This document shows positions 18,562 through 27,906 of a stretch of 64,000 bases of DNA, in pieces. How positions within the stretch are numbered: the stretch's first letter is position 1; the number at the start of each line of letters is the position of its first letter. The stretch is from Sulfobacillus acidophilus DSM 10332 (GTDB lineage Bacteria > Bacillota > Sulfobacillia > Sulfobacillales > Sulfobacillaceae). The DNA lies in the NCBI GenBank assembly GCA_000237975.1, contig CP003179.1, forward strand, positions 1,860,001-1,924,000, written 5' to 3'. Both the position numbers and the translations under genes were made by a program. Under the pieces are notes generated by a model. The model did not search any database, was not told the origin of the DNA, and worked only from the letters and a program-made list of their open reading frames with translations.

Positions 18562-20288
18562 AGACGTTCGCGTCGGGGCCTCCCCCATCGTCTTCGGCGT
18601 CGGCCGGATATGAGGAGCACCATGCCGCTCAAACCGATCACCAATCCCTTGGCCCACACAACCAGGTGAGACGCTTCATAAAACCAAGCCGCCAAGACCA
18701 GCCAAATGGCCACCAGCGCCCTAAAGGCGCTCCGGGCCCACTCGGACAAAGTGTCCAGCCGACTTAACACAGGGGTTATTTCCGGCTGGGTGGTCATTCG
18801 ACCGTCTTCTATTTGCCGAAGTACCCGTTCCAGCCGTCCGGGCCATTGGCTCCAACGCCCCACCTGGTCCGATAGCCAGCCGCCCGCTAAGAGAACGGCA
18901 GAAGCGACCGGTTCATCCAGCCTCTCCGCCAGCTGATCTAACCAGCGGGTCCAACCGGCCCGCTGCCCCCGACGTGCCCGCTGCACCCAAGGAAGCACCT
19001 GTTCGGTCAGCACCCGGCTCCATTCGCGATCGGGATCGAGGGTTTCGACCAGTCCAAACAACATGCCTAACGCCCGCCCCAAAAAGAGATAGAGGGCGGG
19101 AAAACGTAAGGGTTCCTCGTAAAGAAACGTTTGCAAGGCCTGCACGGCCTGGTCCCGCTGGGGGCCGGGCGCCAGCGGCGTACCCATCAGCTCTCCCATA
19201 AATAGACGTAGGGCCCGGGTTAATTGGGTCATATTGGCCCATGGCTCCAAAAACCCTAACATCTGTAGGGCATACGCCACGTCTTCGGGACGGTTTTGGG
19301 TAATGGCGCGTAAGAGGTCGGAAACCGCTTGGCGTTCGGATGGCCCAATGCGCGCCATCATGCCGAAATCCAAAAAGATGAGGTGGCCTTCCTGGTCCGT
19401 CAGCAGGTTGCCCGGATGGGGATCAATATGGACCAGACCATCCACCAAGATTTGTTGGAGGTACGCATCGATGATGTGGGTGGCCAACCGGGTCGGATCG
19501 AGGCCCACATCGAGCAGTTGGGCGCGATTGGTCAATTTGATCCCCGGAACATACGTCATGACCAGCACCCGAGCACGCGTCCATTCGGTGATGACGTCGG
19601 GGACTCGAACCGTCGGGTGATCCCGGAAATTGTCACGAAACCGGGTGAGATGAGCCGCCTCCTGGACATAATCCAATTCCTCGCCGACCAACTTTTCGAA
19701 TTCATCCAATAGCGCGGTGACCCGTAATCGGCGGCCCACGGTCGTGGTCCGTTCCATCACGCCCATAATGATTCGGAGAGCCCGTAAATCGATAGCCGCT
19801 AATACGGGGATGTCCGGTCGCTGAACTTTTACCGCAACCGCTTGGCCGGTAGCCCGCAGTCGGGCAAAATGGACCTGTCCGAGGGAGGCGGCAGCCATCG
19901 GCTCTGGTTGCAAATCCAGCAGAACCGTAGCCCAGTCGGTTTGCCATTCCTGTCGTAAAAGACTTTGAATGGCCTCAAACGGAGCCGGCGGCACTTCATC
20001 TTGTAGGCTTTGCAGTTCGTGGACGAAGGCCGCAGGTAAAATGTCGCTGCGGGCGCTGAGAAATTGGCCCACTTTAATAATGAGTCCCCCGAGGGCCAAA
20101 GCCGTCTCTCGAAGTCTGATCCCACCGGCTTTAAAGAGGGCTTGGATACGCTGATCTTTTTCCACCGCGGGTAAGGCGCTTCGTTCGAGCCGTCGAATGG
20201 TCCGACTATCCCGCCAATAACTGAGCGCAAGTCGGAAAATGGCGGCGCTTCGGCGGACGGGGTGCATCGGATAATTTGGCGTGGTCAC
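18558..20288 (-). CDS. AarF/ABC1/UbiB-family atypical kinase
   Basis: Membrane-associated ATPase/kinase-like protein of 576 residues; relatives support quinone or lipid metabolism. Signatures: the KxGQ motif in LIKVGQFLSARSDILP, the Ala-rich loop AAASLGQVHFARL, the VKVQRPDI lysine, and the catalytic HIDPHPGNLL with IFLDFGMMARI. Two hydrophobic segments at the C-terminus anchor it. The GTG start overlaps the stop of the small upstream gene (GTGA). Its 3' end overlaps the converging cyclodeaminase-like gene by four bases. Confidence 0.92.
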   Translation of the reverse strand: MTTPNYPMHPVRRSAAIFRLALSYWRDSRTIRRLERSALPAVEKDQRIQALFKAGGIRLRETALALGGLIIKVGQFLSARSDILPAAFVHELQSLQDEVPPAPFEAIQSLLRQEWQTDWATVLLDLQPEPMAAASLGQVHFARLRATGQAVAVKVQRPDIPVLAAIDLRALRIIMGVMERTTTVGRRLRVTALLDEFEKLVGEELDYVQEAAHLTRFRDNFRDHPTVRVPDVITEWTRARVLVMTYVPGIKLTNRAQLLDVGLDPTRLATHIIDAYLQQILVDGLVHIDPHPGNLLTDQEGHLIFLDFGMMARIGPSERQAVSDLLRAITQNRPEDVAYALQMLGFLEPWANMTQLTRALRLFMGELMGTPLAPGPQRDQAVQALQTFLYEEPLRFPALYLFLGRALGMLFGLVETLDPDREWSRVLTEQVLPWVQRARRGQRAGWTRWLDQLAERLDEPVASAVLLAGGWLSDQVGRWSQWPGRLERVLRQIEDGRMTTQPEITPVLSRLDTLSEWARSAFRALVAIWLVLAAWFYEASHLVVWAKGLVIGLSGMVLLISGRRRRRWGRPRRERL

Positions 20289-20485
20289 GAATCGATAAAT
20301 TCCTCCGGTGGCGGCGGTGTGGTCCGAACCCGCCAGGTTTCTCGTAGTTTATATTGCATTTCACGTCGTCTGCGGGCTCTCTCAGGGGTTTTGGCCCATC
20401 TCCGGGCCGGCAACCAAAGCCCTAACCCGATCAGCAGCCAACTCCACCGCGAAAGCCAACGCCGAAATAGCCATCCCCCCACCAC
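20285..20485 (-). CDS. Small membrane protein, 66 residues
   Basis: GTG 20485 follows GGGGAGG at five bases and opens a frame that ends in a GTGA overlap with the AarF-type gene, so it is probably its translational partner. One membrane segment (WSWLLIGLGLWLPA) is followed by a basic, arginine-rich stretch and a proline-rich end (TTPPPPEEF). No family recognised. Longer starts to 20611 are possible but have a poorer SD. Confidence 0.5.
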   Translation of the reverse strand: MVGGWLFRRWLSRWSWLLIGLGLWLPARRWAKTPERARRRREMQYKLRETWRVRTTPPPPEEFIDS

Positions 20486-20624
20486 AAATCCCTCCCCCCT
20501 TATTGCGCACATCATACCACTTTTAGGATGTTGTCGGGCGACCCGACCCGTCACGTATGATATACTCACGTGGTGTCCGGCTTGACCGGGTAGATTGAGT
20601 AAATTCGGCAAGGGATGTGATGAA

Positions 20625-21491
20625 ATGGCCTTATGGTTTCGGGAGTCGGCCTCCCCCGCACACCGTCTGGAATGGAAAATCCGTCAGGAGTTATACTCGG
20701 GACAATCCCCGTTTCAGTCCATTCAAGTTCTCGACACGGAACAATTTGGCCCATCCTTGGTCTTGGACGGTATCATGCAAACCACCACCGGGGATGAATT
20801 CATCTATCACGAAATGCTCGCCTATGTGCCGCTGTTAGCCCATCCGCATCCGCGGCGGGTGTTGATCATTGGCGGGGGCGACGGTGGGTTGGCGCGCGAA
20901 GTGCTGAAAGTCCCTGGGGTCGAAGAGGTGGTTCTGGTCGAAATCGATCCGGTGGTGGTCGAGGTCGCCCGCCGGTTTTTACCCCAGCATACGGTGGCCC
21001 TCGACGATCCACGCCTGACCCTGATTCATGCGGACGGCGCCGCCTATCTAACCGATCAAAAAACCGAACCTTTTGATGTGATTTTGGTTGATTCGACCGA
21101 TCCTGAAGGCGATGGACCGGGGACGGTTCTTTATACGCCCGCATTTCATCAAGCGCTCTATGAGGGGTTGGCGGACGACGGGTTATATGTTCAACAGACG
21201 GGAGCCGCGTTTTATAATCCCGAGGTCGTTGAACAGGTATCCCATAGTGTCGTAACCCGGTTTCCTTTATGCCGCGTCTATTGGTGCACCGTGCCCACGT
21301 ATCCGGGAGCGCTTTTCACCTTTACGTCCGGCTCCAAACGGTATGACATTCAAAAGCCATCGACACCCTTAACCTGGCCGACCCGATGGTATACGCCCCA
21401 AATCCATCAACTGGCGTTTGCTTTACCCCCCTATTTAAGCCAGCGTCTGCCGGAGACGGTGGTAACCGCACAAAAAGGCCCTAACGCATAA
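20625..21491 (+). CDS. speE: Spermidine synthase (polyamine aminopropyltransferase)
   Basis: Transfers an aminopropyl group from decarboxylated SAM to putrescine, releasing methylthioadenosine. The dcSAM-binding glycine loop is LIIGGGDGGLAREVLK, preceded by LVLDGIMQTTTGDEFIYHEML; the catalytic Asp block is VILVDSTDPEGDGPGTVLYT. 288 residues, full length. ATG 20625 is favoured by AAGGGATG upstream. The matching speD and the MTA-recycling enzymes sit 23 kb away in one operon. It converges on a flavin amine oxidase with an 11-base overlap. Confidence 0.95.
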   Translation: MALWFRESASPAHRLEWKIRQELYSGQSPFQSIQVLDTEQFGPSLVLDGIMQTTTGDEFIYHEMLAYVPLLAHPHPRRVLIIGGGDGGLAREVLKVPGVEEVVLVEIDPVVVEVARRFLPQHTVALDDPRLTLIHADGAAYLTDQKTEPFDVILVDSTDPEGDGPGTVLYTPAFHQALYEGLADDGLYVQQTGAAFYNPEVVEQVSHSVVTRFPLCRVYWCTVPTYPGALFTFTSGSKRYDIQKPSTPLTWPTRWYTPQIHQLAFALPPYLSQRLPETVVTAQKGPNA

Positions 21492-22755
21492 AGAACCTGA
21501 CAAGACGCGGCGTCCATCGGCCGAGCGGTAATCGGGGAAGCCGGGAAATATCCAGCTCGGCCGCCGTTTTGGCCCAAAACGGCGGCAGCCGGCCTTCCTG
21601 CCCGGCCACGCGGTGGGCCAAGATCCAGCCAAATTCGGTGGTCAAAGCCACCCCGTGGCCGGTAAACCCTCCGGCAAACCAAAAGCCGGCCGGGGTCCGT
21701 CCCATCCGGGGAACGCGATCCCAGCTAATCGCGATCGGTCCCTCCCATCGGTGGTAAACCCCTATACCGGATAAATCGGGGAACAGTTGCACCAGATCCC
21801 GATATAAGGGATCGGCCGCCGTACCGGGACGGTCGGTAGGGCGGGCCCGCCCGCCGAAGACTAACCGACGATCCGGCGTCAGACGAAAATAGCTTAAATT
21901 CGGTTTGTTGTCCGACACGGTCGGCAGAGACGACGGCCAATCCGCAGGTAACGGCTCGGTGACGAGAACGGCACTGGTGACGGGTAAAATATGCGACTCG
22001 AGCCAGCGGGACCCGGGCAGTAGATAGGCGTTGGTGGCCACCACGACTTCGTCCGCCCTTAACACGCCTTGGCGTGTGCGAACTTCATACCCGCTTTGAC
22101 GGCGCCGGATATCGATCACCGGGCTCCGTTCAAATATCAAGACGCCCTGACGAGCGGCTGCTTGTGCCAATCCGGTGACATAACGGTAGGGCTGAATGTG
22201 GTAGCTGCCCGGATCAAAGAGCCCGCCACGGTAGGCGCTTGTGCGAATACGTTCTTCGACCCGCCGGGCGTCCCACCACTCAACCGGTTCATAGCACGCT
22301 TGATGTTGCAGCCAGTCCCATTCACGCCGTAACCGATCCACGTCGTCTTTGCTCCAACACGCTTCTAAATGCCCGACCTGAGCTAAGCCGGCATCGATGT
22401 CTTCCCTTTCCACCAGCGAAACGACGCGATGAACCGCGTCCAACGCCATGTCCCATAACGCTCGGGCCGTCTCGTCACCCCAGCGGGTGCGGAGATCCAC
22501 CATATCGGACGGCCACCCGGTCAAGAGCTGGCCGCCGTTTCGTCCGCTGGCGCCCCACCCCACGCGATCTTTTTCCACCAAGGCTACACGGATTCCGAGC
22601 TGACGGAGGTAATAGGCGGTCGCCACAGCCGTGAAACCGGCACCGACGACCGCCACCTCGACGGTTTGGCTATCCTCCAAGGGTGCATAAGTGGGGGCTT
22701 CGGTATAAGCGATCTGCCAATATGACGGACGGTCTGACCCTAAGGTGTCCCTCAC
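21481..22755 (-). CDS. FAD-dependent amine/amino-acid oxidoreductase (DadA/PuuB type)
   Basis: DAO-family flavoprotein of 424 residues. Dinucleotide fold VAVVGAGFTAVATAYYLRQ and the VGWGASGRNGGQLLTG block (FAD contact) are clear; the C-terminal block FAGGFTGHGVALTTEFG binds the isoalloxazine. The N-terminal PSYWQIAYTEAP is typical of gamma-glutamylputrescine oxidase and related enzymes. Position beside speE suggests a polyamine substrate, but the genes converge and are not co-transcribed, so this is a guess. It follows the NDH-2-like gene by 26 bases on the same strand. Confidence 0.82.
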   Translation of the reverse strand: MRDTLGSDRPSYWQIAYTEAPTYAPLEDSQTVEVAVVGAGFTAVATAYYLRQLGIRVALVEKDRVGWGASGRNGGQLLTGWPSDMVDLRTRWGDETARALWDMALDAVHRVVSLVEREDIDAGLAQVGHLEACWSKDDVDRLRREWDWLQHQACYEPVEWWDARRVEERIRTSAYRGGLFDPGSYHIQPYRYVTGLAQAAARQGVLIFERSPVIDIRRRQSGYEVRTRQGVLRADEVVVATNAYLLPGSRWLESHILPVTSAVLVTEPLPADWPSSLPTVSDNKPNLSYFRLTPDRRLVFGGRARPTDRPGTAADPLYRDLVQLFPDLSGIGVYHRWEGPIAISWDRVPRMGRTPAGFWFAGGFTGHGVALTTEFGWILAHRVAGQEGRLPPFWAKTAAELDISRLPRLPLGRWTPRLVRFFMR

Positions 22756-22781
22756 CGATTAACCCGTCTCCCCTGTCTGAT

Positions 22782-23882
22782 TTAAAAAGGCCAGCCCCGG
22801 CCGAATAAACGGGCCAGTTTGAGCCGGTATTGCTGAAACGACAGGTTTTTTAACGTGCGCGCCGACGATCCCCGTACCGGAATACCGCCTCGAATCACCC
22901 ACCCGACACCGATGCCCGTATCGAGCGAAATCAACATCCCGCGCAAAGAAGGCCGGAACGGGGGCAAGAGGGGTTCACCGGCCAGCGCTAACGTCACCTG
23001 TCGTCCCACATAATCCCCCGCCAACGAGGCTAATTGGGCGGTTTGAGGCACCATTTCTCCGTCGACCTCGACCCGCCATAGGTCGCCGGCCACAAAAATG
23101 CGTTCGGTGAGCCGGCCTTGGTCGGATACCCGAGGGTACCCCCGGGAGTCCAACGGGAGGTCGGTTGTCTCCCGTAACCAGGGCGGAGGGGCAATGCCAC
23201 CCGCCCAGATCAACACGTCATAGTGAAGTTCGTCCCGTTCCAAGACGAGGGTGGTATCCTCCACGCGCACCAGCTTTTGCCCTAAAATCACTTTCACGCC
23301 GGCCCGTACTAACCGCTCTTTCGCGTATTGGGCCAACCCGACGCCCAACGCCGGAAGGAGTCGGGGTGCCCCTTCGATCAACCAGACGTCATGATCAGGG
23401 GCTAAGATCCCGGCCACTTCCACCCCGGTCAGTCCCCCGCCCACCACCACGATGCGTTGATCTTGGGCATATTTCAACTGATCCTTGATAACCCGGGTAT
23501 CCCAGGCATTGCGTAACGGTAACGACTTTTCGCGTAAACCCGGGATTGGCGGATATGCTGTCACCGATCCCATCGCCAAGACCAGCCAATCGAATCCGAG
23601 CTTTTCCCCGCTATCCAAAACCACAAATTGTTCTTGCGCGGATATTCCTACCACGCGGCGTTGCAGATGGATAATTCCGGTATCTCGTAAGAGCTCGCCG
23701 TACGAGACAATGTGTTCCTCAATCGGATCATGTTGGCGTAAGGCCTCCGGTAGCTCCGGAATCAATTCGTGACCGGTACCCGGATCAATCAGGAGAATCT
23801 CGCGTTCACCGGATAGCTGTCGGAGCTCACTCAAAGCTGCTAAACCGGCATAGCCCCCGCCGATTACGATGATTCGCTCCAC
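22782..23882 (-). CDS. NDH-2-like FAD/NAD(P) oxidoreductase
   Basis: Two-dinucleotide-domain flavoprotein of 366 residues. FAD-binding IIVIGGGYAGLAALSEL at the N-terminus, NAD(P)-binding RIVVVGGGLTGVEVAGIL in the middle, and C-terminal FAD-contact RIFVAGDLWRVEV. This arrangement is that of type II NADH dehydrogenases or of sulfide:quinone-type relatives; SQR redox cysteines are absent, so NDH-2-like is the better label. GTG 23882 follows AGGAG at eight bases. It heads a two-gene unit with the amine oxidase. Confidence 0.8.
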   Translation of the reverse strand: MERIIVIGGGYAGLAALSELRQLSGEREILLIDPGTGHELIPELPEALRQHDPIEEHIVSYGELLRDTGIIHLQRRVVGISAQEQFVVLDSGEKLGFDWLVLAMGSVTAYPPIPGLREKSLPLRNAWDTRVIKDQLKYAQDQRIVVVGGGLTGVEVAGILAPDHDVWLIEGAPRLLPALGVGLAQYAKERLVRAGVKVILGQKLVRVEDTTLVLERDELHYDVLIWAGGIAPPPWLRETTDLPLDSRGYPRVSDQGRLTERIFVAGDLWRVEVDGEMVPQTAQLASLAGDYVGRQVTLALAGEPLLPPFRPSLRGMLISLDTGIGVGWVIRGGIPVRGSSARTLKNLSFQQYRLKLARLFGRGWPF

Positions 23883-23978
23883 GGCTATCTCTCCTCATTT
23901 GAGTGATAGCGTAAGTGTAACAAAAGATACCGTCCCTATCATCTTTGTCGCCCCAATCACCAAAAATTCTGTTCGCGG

Positions 23979-25244
23979 TTAGGACTGTTGAGCCCAGATT
24001 TGGGCCACGGTTTCAAAAACGAAATGACGCGCCTGAAGGCGGGCCAGCAGCGACGGCCATTGGTCGTAGGGACCGGCGAACAGCAGAATTTCGTTGGGAT
24101 GACCGGTTAACCAGGCTGCCGCCCGGGAGGGCGAAGGCGCCCACCATACCTGATTGGCGGCCATTGCAGTCAAATTTAATTGAGCGGCCCGCGTCGTGAC
24201 GGTCGCGTTCGGCGTCTCGGGGAAAATCACATAGTTGGCGGGGGAACCGGTTAGACGGCGGAGCACCTGATCACTCCAGGTCAGCTCTTGAGTCACCCCC
24301 CACCCGGGCAATTGATCGAGATTGGCCCCGCTATAGCCCCCGATGTCTAGTTCGTTACCGGCTTGGGCAAGCCGATGAATAAGTTCGGGGTGGGTCACGG
24401 CCCATTGGCCGGTCACCGCCACATCCACGGCCATATGGAAATGACGCTCGGCATTCAGTAGTCCGTCCACGCCGGCCGTGTTCGGATTCCACCAAACCAG
24501 GCAGGCGACCGGTCGCAAATTACTGTAGACCCCACTGGTTGAAGGCAAACTTGGAGGGGGAGTTGGTGCGGACGTGGTCGGGACGGAGGACACAGGCGCC
24601 GGTTGAGCGGGCGGGGCCGACGGCTTCGGAAGAGATACCGTCCAATGAATCGGTTGGCCAACCCATAAGGTGCTGCCATGCACCTGGTTGGCGGCAGAAA
24701 ATGCGGACTCCGGCAATTGTGCGGCAAACGCCAATTGGCTCCACGAATCGCCTGCCTCTGCCCGGTAGGGCCACTGATGGAGACGGGTGACTCGAACCGC
24801 CGACAGATGCGCCAAGGTCAACCAGTCTCCCGGCGTCCAAGCCGAGGACGACGATAGGCCGGCTGCCGCCGCCCAAGCGGGCCAAGCCTTCGAGACGGGT
24901 TTTTGGGCGAATTGCGGCCAGATCGCCAAATCGGCGGCCAGTGCCGCGGTTTGGGCAGGGGTAGGGGTTTTTTCCGCTCCCAGTTCCGTGACGGCTCGGG
25001 ACAATCGGGACGTCAACGACGTCGTGCCGGGATGGGTGGTGACAAAAAGGCTCAAAGCCGTCAGCGTCTGGGGATTCATCCGCCCGGTGACCGCACCCGC
25101 CGAATAACCCAATACGCCGAGCAATGCTTGCACTTCTGCTACGGCATACCCATGGCTGGCCGGAGTGACGGATGCATTGGCCGGTGTTGCCTGGGCCAAT
25201 GCGGTTAAGGTTAACAGGGTTTTTAATACGATTTGGGATACCAT
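23979..25244 (-). CDS. Exported protein: peptidoglycan-binding-like region plus degenerate polysaccharide deacetylase domain
   Basis: 421 residues with a signal peptide (LKTLLTLTALAQATPANA). Residues ~30-70 (VAEVQALLGVLGYSAGAVTGRMNPQTLTAL) look like a peptidoglycan-binding type 1 repeat; ~150-205 (GDSWSQLAFAAQLPESAFSAANQV then LWVGQPIHW) resembles a LysM unit. A Pro/Ser linker follows. The C-terminal ~190 residues follow the NodB deacetylase pattern (VTGQWAVTHPELIHRLAQAG, then ELTWSDQVLRRLTG) but the metal ligands are gone: the usual GHEIGNHT is NELDIGGYSG, and the N-terminal DDG is lost. Likely a wall- or spore-binding pseudo-enzyme. Confidence 0.65.
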   Translation of the reverse strand: MVSQIVLKTLLTLTALAQATPANASVTPASHGYAVAEVQALLGVLGYSAGAVTGRMNPQTLTALSLFVTTHPGTTSLTSRLSRAVTELGAEKTPTPAQTAALAADLAIWPQFAQKPVSKAWPAWAAAAGLSSSSAWTPGDWLTLAHLSAVRVTRLHQWPYRAEAGDSWSQLAFAAQLPESAFSAANQVHGSTLWVGQPIHWTVSLPKPSAPPAQPAPVSSVPTTSAPTPPPSLPSTSGVYSNLRPVACLVWWNPNTAGVDGLLNAERHFHMAVDVAVTGQWAVTHPELIHRLAQAGNELDIGGYSGANLDQLPGWGVTQELTWSDQVLRRLTGSPANYVIFPETPNATVTTRAAQLNLTAMAANQVWWAPSPSRAAAWLTGHPNEILLFAGPYDQWPSLLARLQARHFVFETVAQIWAQQS

Positions 25245-25310
25245 ACCGATGATTGGGCCTCCTATTTCCAGGATGCACCAATATCGGCCGGTTTATTCAT
25301 GGTGTGCCGA

Positions 25311-25664
25311 CTAATCGGCTAAGCGGGCCAAGACGCCGCCCACGGTACCCATGGTGAGGGCGACGGCCAAGGACAACCAGATATGCGTAGCCGAGGCTAA
25401 TTGGAAGGTTTCCGCCATGACGGTACCGACCAACGTCAGCGTAACGGCCGCCAAGGCGCCATGAAGCCACGCCGCCGTTTCGGCAATTTTACCCGCGATC
25501 CAACCCGCCGCCAACGCGGTCACGGCGCTGCCCACCCACACCAAGCGGATTTGCCAACTTTGAGCGATGCCGATATGATAATCGATCAGCGCCAACACAA
25601 TCGCCAGCCCCAGCGCGACTGCTACGCCGGCCAGTGCGCCTTCTAAAATGGCTCGAACGCTCAC
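25311..25664 (-). CDS. TIGR04086/YrzE-like membrane protein
   Basis: Small integral membrane protein of 117 residues with four hydrophobic segments, for example GALAGVAVALGLAIVLALID. The pattern of short Gly/Ala-rich helices and GWIAGKIAETAAWLHGALAA matches the Firmicute family TIGR04086 (YrzE), often found in spore formers; function unknown. GTG 25664 follows GGAGG at seven bases; the frame extends upstream to 25757 without family similarity. Confidence 0.6.
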   Translation of the reverse strand: MSVRAILEGALAGVAVALGLAIVLALIDYHIGIAQSWQIRLVWVGSAVTALAAGWIAGKIAETAAWLHGALAAVTLTLVGTVMAETFQLASATHIWLSLAVALTMGTVGGVLARLAD

Positions 25665-25717
25665 CGCCACCCCTCCCCTAAGACAAGGTATGCGAGGGGT
25701 GGCAAGCGTATGTCCGG

Positions 25718-26689
25718 CTAACCGCCGGACGAAAAACTTCCGGGGGTAATCCGCCACATGACCGTCACCGCATGTTGACCGGTGCTGTTAGACGGTGCCA
25801 GAATCATCTCGCCGGGGGTTAGCCCGCGGGTGACAACGACATGATTGATACCGACGAGTCCGAGAGTCACCGGTACTTGCGTCCCCCCGGGCCGCGTGAC
25901 GACCCACCCGGTTCCCTTGGCGTGCACCGCATCGATGGGCACCACTAGGCCGGTTTCTTTTTGGGCTTGAATTGCGACCGCGGCCGACATCCCGAGATAC
26001 GGAAGCGGTTGATGCGTGGTATTCAGGTGAATGGTCACCGGATAACTTACGACCCCGCTCGCGGAACCGGCGACCGGCGATCGGCTCACGGCCGATACCG
26101 TTCCGGTATAGCGGAGGTCGGGTTCACCGGGGAAAATGAGAGTGACCGATTGACCCGTTTGGATCGCCGGGATGTCCAACTCCGAGGCATTGGCGGTGAC
26201 CTCAATGTCTTGCGGATTGGCGATGGTGATCGATTGGGCGGTCGCCGTGGTCGAGACGGTTTGACCGCCGAAGTTCCCTCGACCAAACCTGCCCCCTCCC
26301 CCGCCGCTCGTGCTCGTGCTCGCGCTGTTGGGTAACAATTGTCCCACGGCCAGGGAGGAAGCGACCACCGTGCCGTTCATCGGACTGGTCAACGTTTGGC
26401 CATTGGCCAGGGTGGCCAGCACCGTCCCGGCGGAAACCGTTTGACCGACGTGCACGGCCAGATTGGTCACGACCGTGGGGCGCCCGGTATAGCTGACGCT
26501 CACTTCTTCCGGGGAAGTCACGGTACCCGCCAAGTACACGGTCTTGACGACGGTGCCACGGCTTACGGGCACCCCACTCAGGCTCGCGGCCTGAACGGAT
26601 CCCAGCGCGTAAAGCCCGAATCCCAGCGATAAGCCGACGGCCCCCACTCCGACGATTCGCGTCACAGGTGATATCGTGCGGTTCCTCAT
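25718..26689 (-). CDS. Periplasmic-adaptor-type (HlyD/MacA-like) subunit, second in operon
   Basis: Membrane-fusion-like protein of 323 residues: N-terminal membrane anchor (VGAVGLSLGFGLYALGS), barrel-sandwich hybrid halves (GTVVKTVYLAGTVTSPEEVS and SPMNGTVVASSLAVGQLL), beta-barrel, and C-terminal region ending in VTVMWRI. No long coiled-coil hairpin, as expected for a single-membrane organism. A short Ser/Gly-rich stretch (SASTSTSGGGGGRFGRG) lies between the lipoyl-like halves and the barrel. Last gene of the exporter operon, 20 bases after the permease. Confidence 0.8.
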   Translation of the reverse strand: MRNRTISPVTRIVGVGAVGLSLGFGLYALGSVQAASLSGVPVSRGTVVKTVYLAGTVTSPEEVSVSYTGRPTVVTNLAVHVGQTVSAGTVLATLANGQTLTSPMNGTVVASSLAVGQLLPNSASTSTSGGGGGRFGRGNFGGQTVSTTATAQSITIANPQDIEVTANASELDIPAIQTGQSVTLIFPGEPDLRYTGTVSAVSRSPVAGSASGVVSYPVTIHLNTTHQPLPYLGMSAAVAIQAQKETGLVVPIDAVHAKGTGWVVTRPGGTQVPVTLGLVGINHVVVTRGLTPGEMILAPSNSTGQHAVTVMWRITPGSFSSGG

Positions 26690-26709
26690 CGTATCGTCCT
26701 CTTTCTAGA

Positions 26710-27906
26710 TTATTCCCATCGCAAGGCTTCCGCGGGACGCATGCGAGCAGCCCGTGAGGCGGGCCATATGCCAAACACGATGCCGACCAACAGGGCGAAA
26801 CCTAGAGCCACGAGCGCAATGGACGGTTGAATCGCACTCGGCAAATGAAAACTTTGCGTCATGATTCGCGAAAAGAGCACACCGGCGGCCAGTCCTATCA
26901 ACCCGCCAATCAGGGAGAGCAAAACGGCTTCAATCAAGAACTGCACCAAAATATCCATCGGCGATGCCCCGATCGCTTTGCGAATGCCGATTTCTCGGGT
27001 CCGTTCACTGACGGAGACCAACATAATGTTCATGATGCCGATTCCCCCGACGACCAACGAAATGCCGGCCACACCGCCCAATAAGACGGTCGTCACTTGG
27101 GAAACGGCATTTAACGTGGACAGAATCTGGGATTGCGCGGTTACGCTAAAATTGCCGCTACTGCCCAGCCAATCCAACAGTTGTTGGTTAAGGTGATTTT
27201 CGACGGCGGTCACATTGGCCTTAGGGGCCGCCGATAACTCAATCGTCGTCACCGTGGCGGGTCCGAACAGGCGTTCCGCGGTAGTCCAGGGAATCTCCGC
27301 AAAATTGTCTTGACTTTGTCCGAAACTGGTCCCTTTGGGTTGGTACACGCCGATGACGGTAAAAGGGACTCCATTAATGGTCATCATATCGCCGACCGGA
27401 TCGCGCTGACCAAATAAGGTTGTAGCGGCTTGGTTGCCGAGAACGACGACGGGATTATCCGCTTGAATGTCGAGCGGCGACAAATTCCGGCCCAGATCCA
27501 CCTGGTAATTCAAAATCTGGCTGTAGGAAGGGGTGGTGCCGATGACATTCACACTGGTGCTGGTGTCCCCCACCGCGGCCGTTCCGCTTCCTGTCATGAC
27601 GGGCGCCACCGCCTGAATACCCGGTAGATGCGCCAGCGTTAACGCTTGATTCATCGAGACGGGGGGGACAGGCGTCGGTTGAGTCTGATTGGCGGTTTGA
27701 AAGGGGTTGGATCCGATGGAAGCCACAATCAAGTTGGATCCCAATCCTTGAATATTAGACGTGATTGCAGCTTGAGCCCCTTTGCCCAAGGCGACTAAGG
27801 CCAACACGGCGCCTACACCAATAATGACGCCCAACATGGTCAGAAGCGAGCGGAGCTTTTGCGTCCAGAGACTACGTAACGCGACTTCAATAGCTTGTCT
27901 AATCAT
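26710..27906 (-). CDS. MacB-like ABC transporter permease (FtsX fold)
   Basis: 398 residues with one N-terminal helix (LRSLLTMLGVIIGVGAVLALVALG), a large extracellular MacB_PCD domain (~50-260) and three C-terminal helices including VVGGIGIMNIMLVSVSERTREIG, the hallmark of the family. It uses energy from the cytosolic ATPase to move the outer domain mechanically, exporting peptides or other molecules. Starts as ATGA overlap with the ATPase gene. Confidence 0.9.
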   Translation of the reverse strand: MIRQAIEVALRSLWTQKLRSLLTMLGVIIGVGAVLALVALGKGAQAAITSNIQGLGSNLIVASIGSNPFQTANQTQPTPVPPVSMNQALTLAHLPGIQAVAPVMTGSGTAAVGDTSTSVNVIGTTPSYSQILNYQVDLGRNLSPLDIQADNPVVVLGNQAATTLFGQRDPVGDMMTINGVPFTVIGVYQPKGTSFGQSQDNFAEIPWTTAERLFGPATVTTIELSAAPKANVTAVENHLNQQLLDWLGSSGNFSVTAQSQILSTLNAVSQVTTVLLGGVAGISLVVGGIGIMNIMLVSVSERTREIGIRKAIGASPMDILVQFLIEAVLLSLIGGLIGLAAGVLFSRIMTQSFHLPSAIQPSIALVALGFALLVGIVFGIWPASRAARMRPAEALRWE

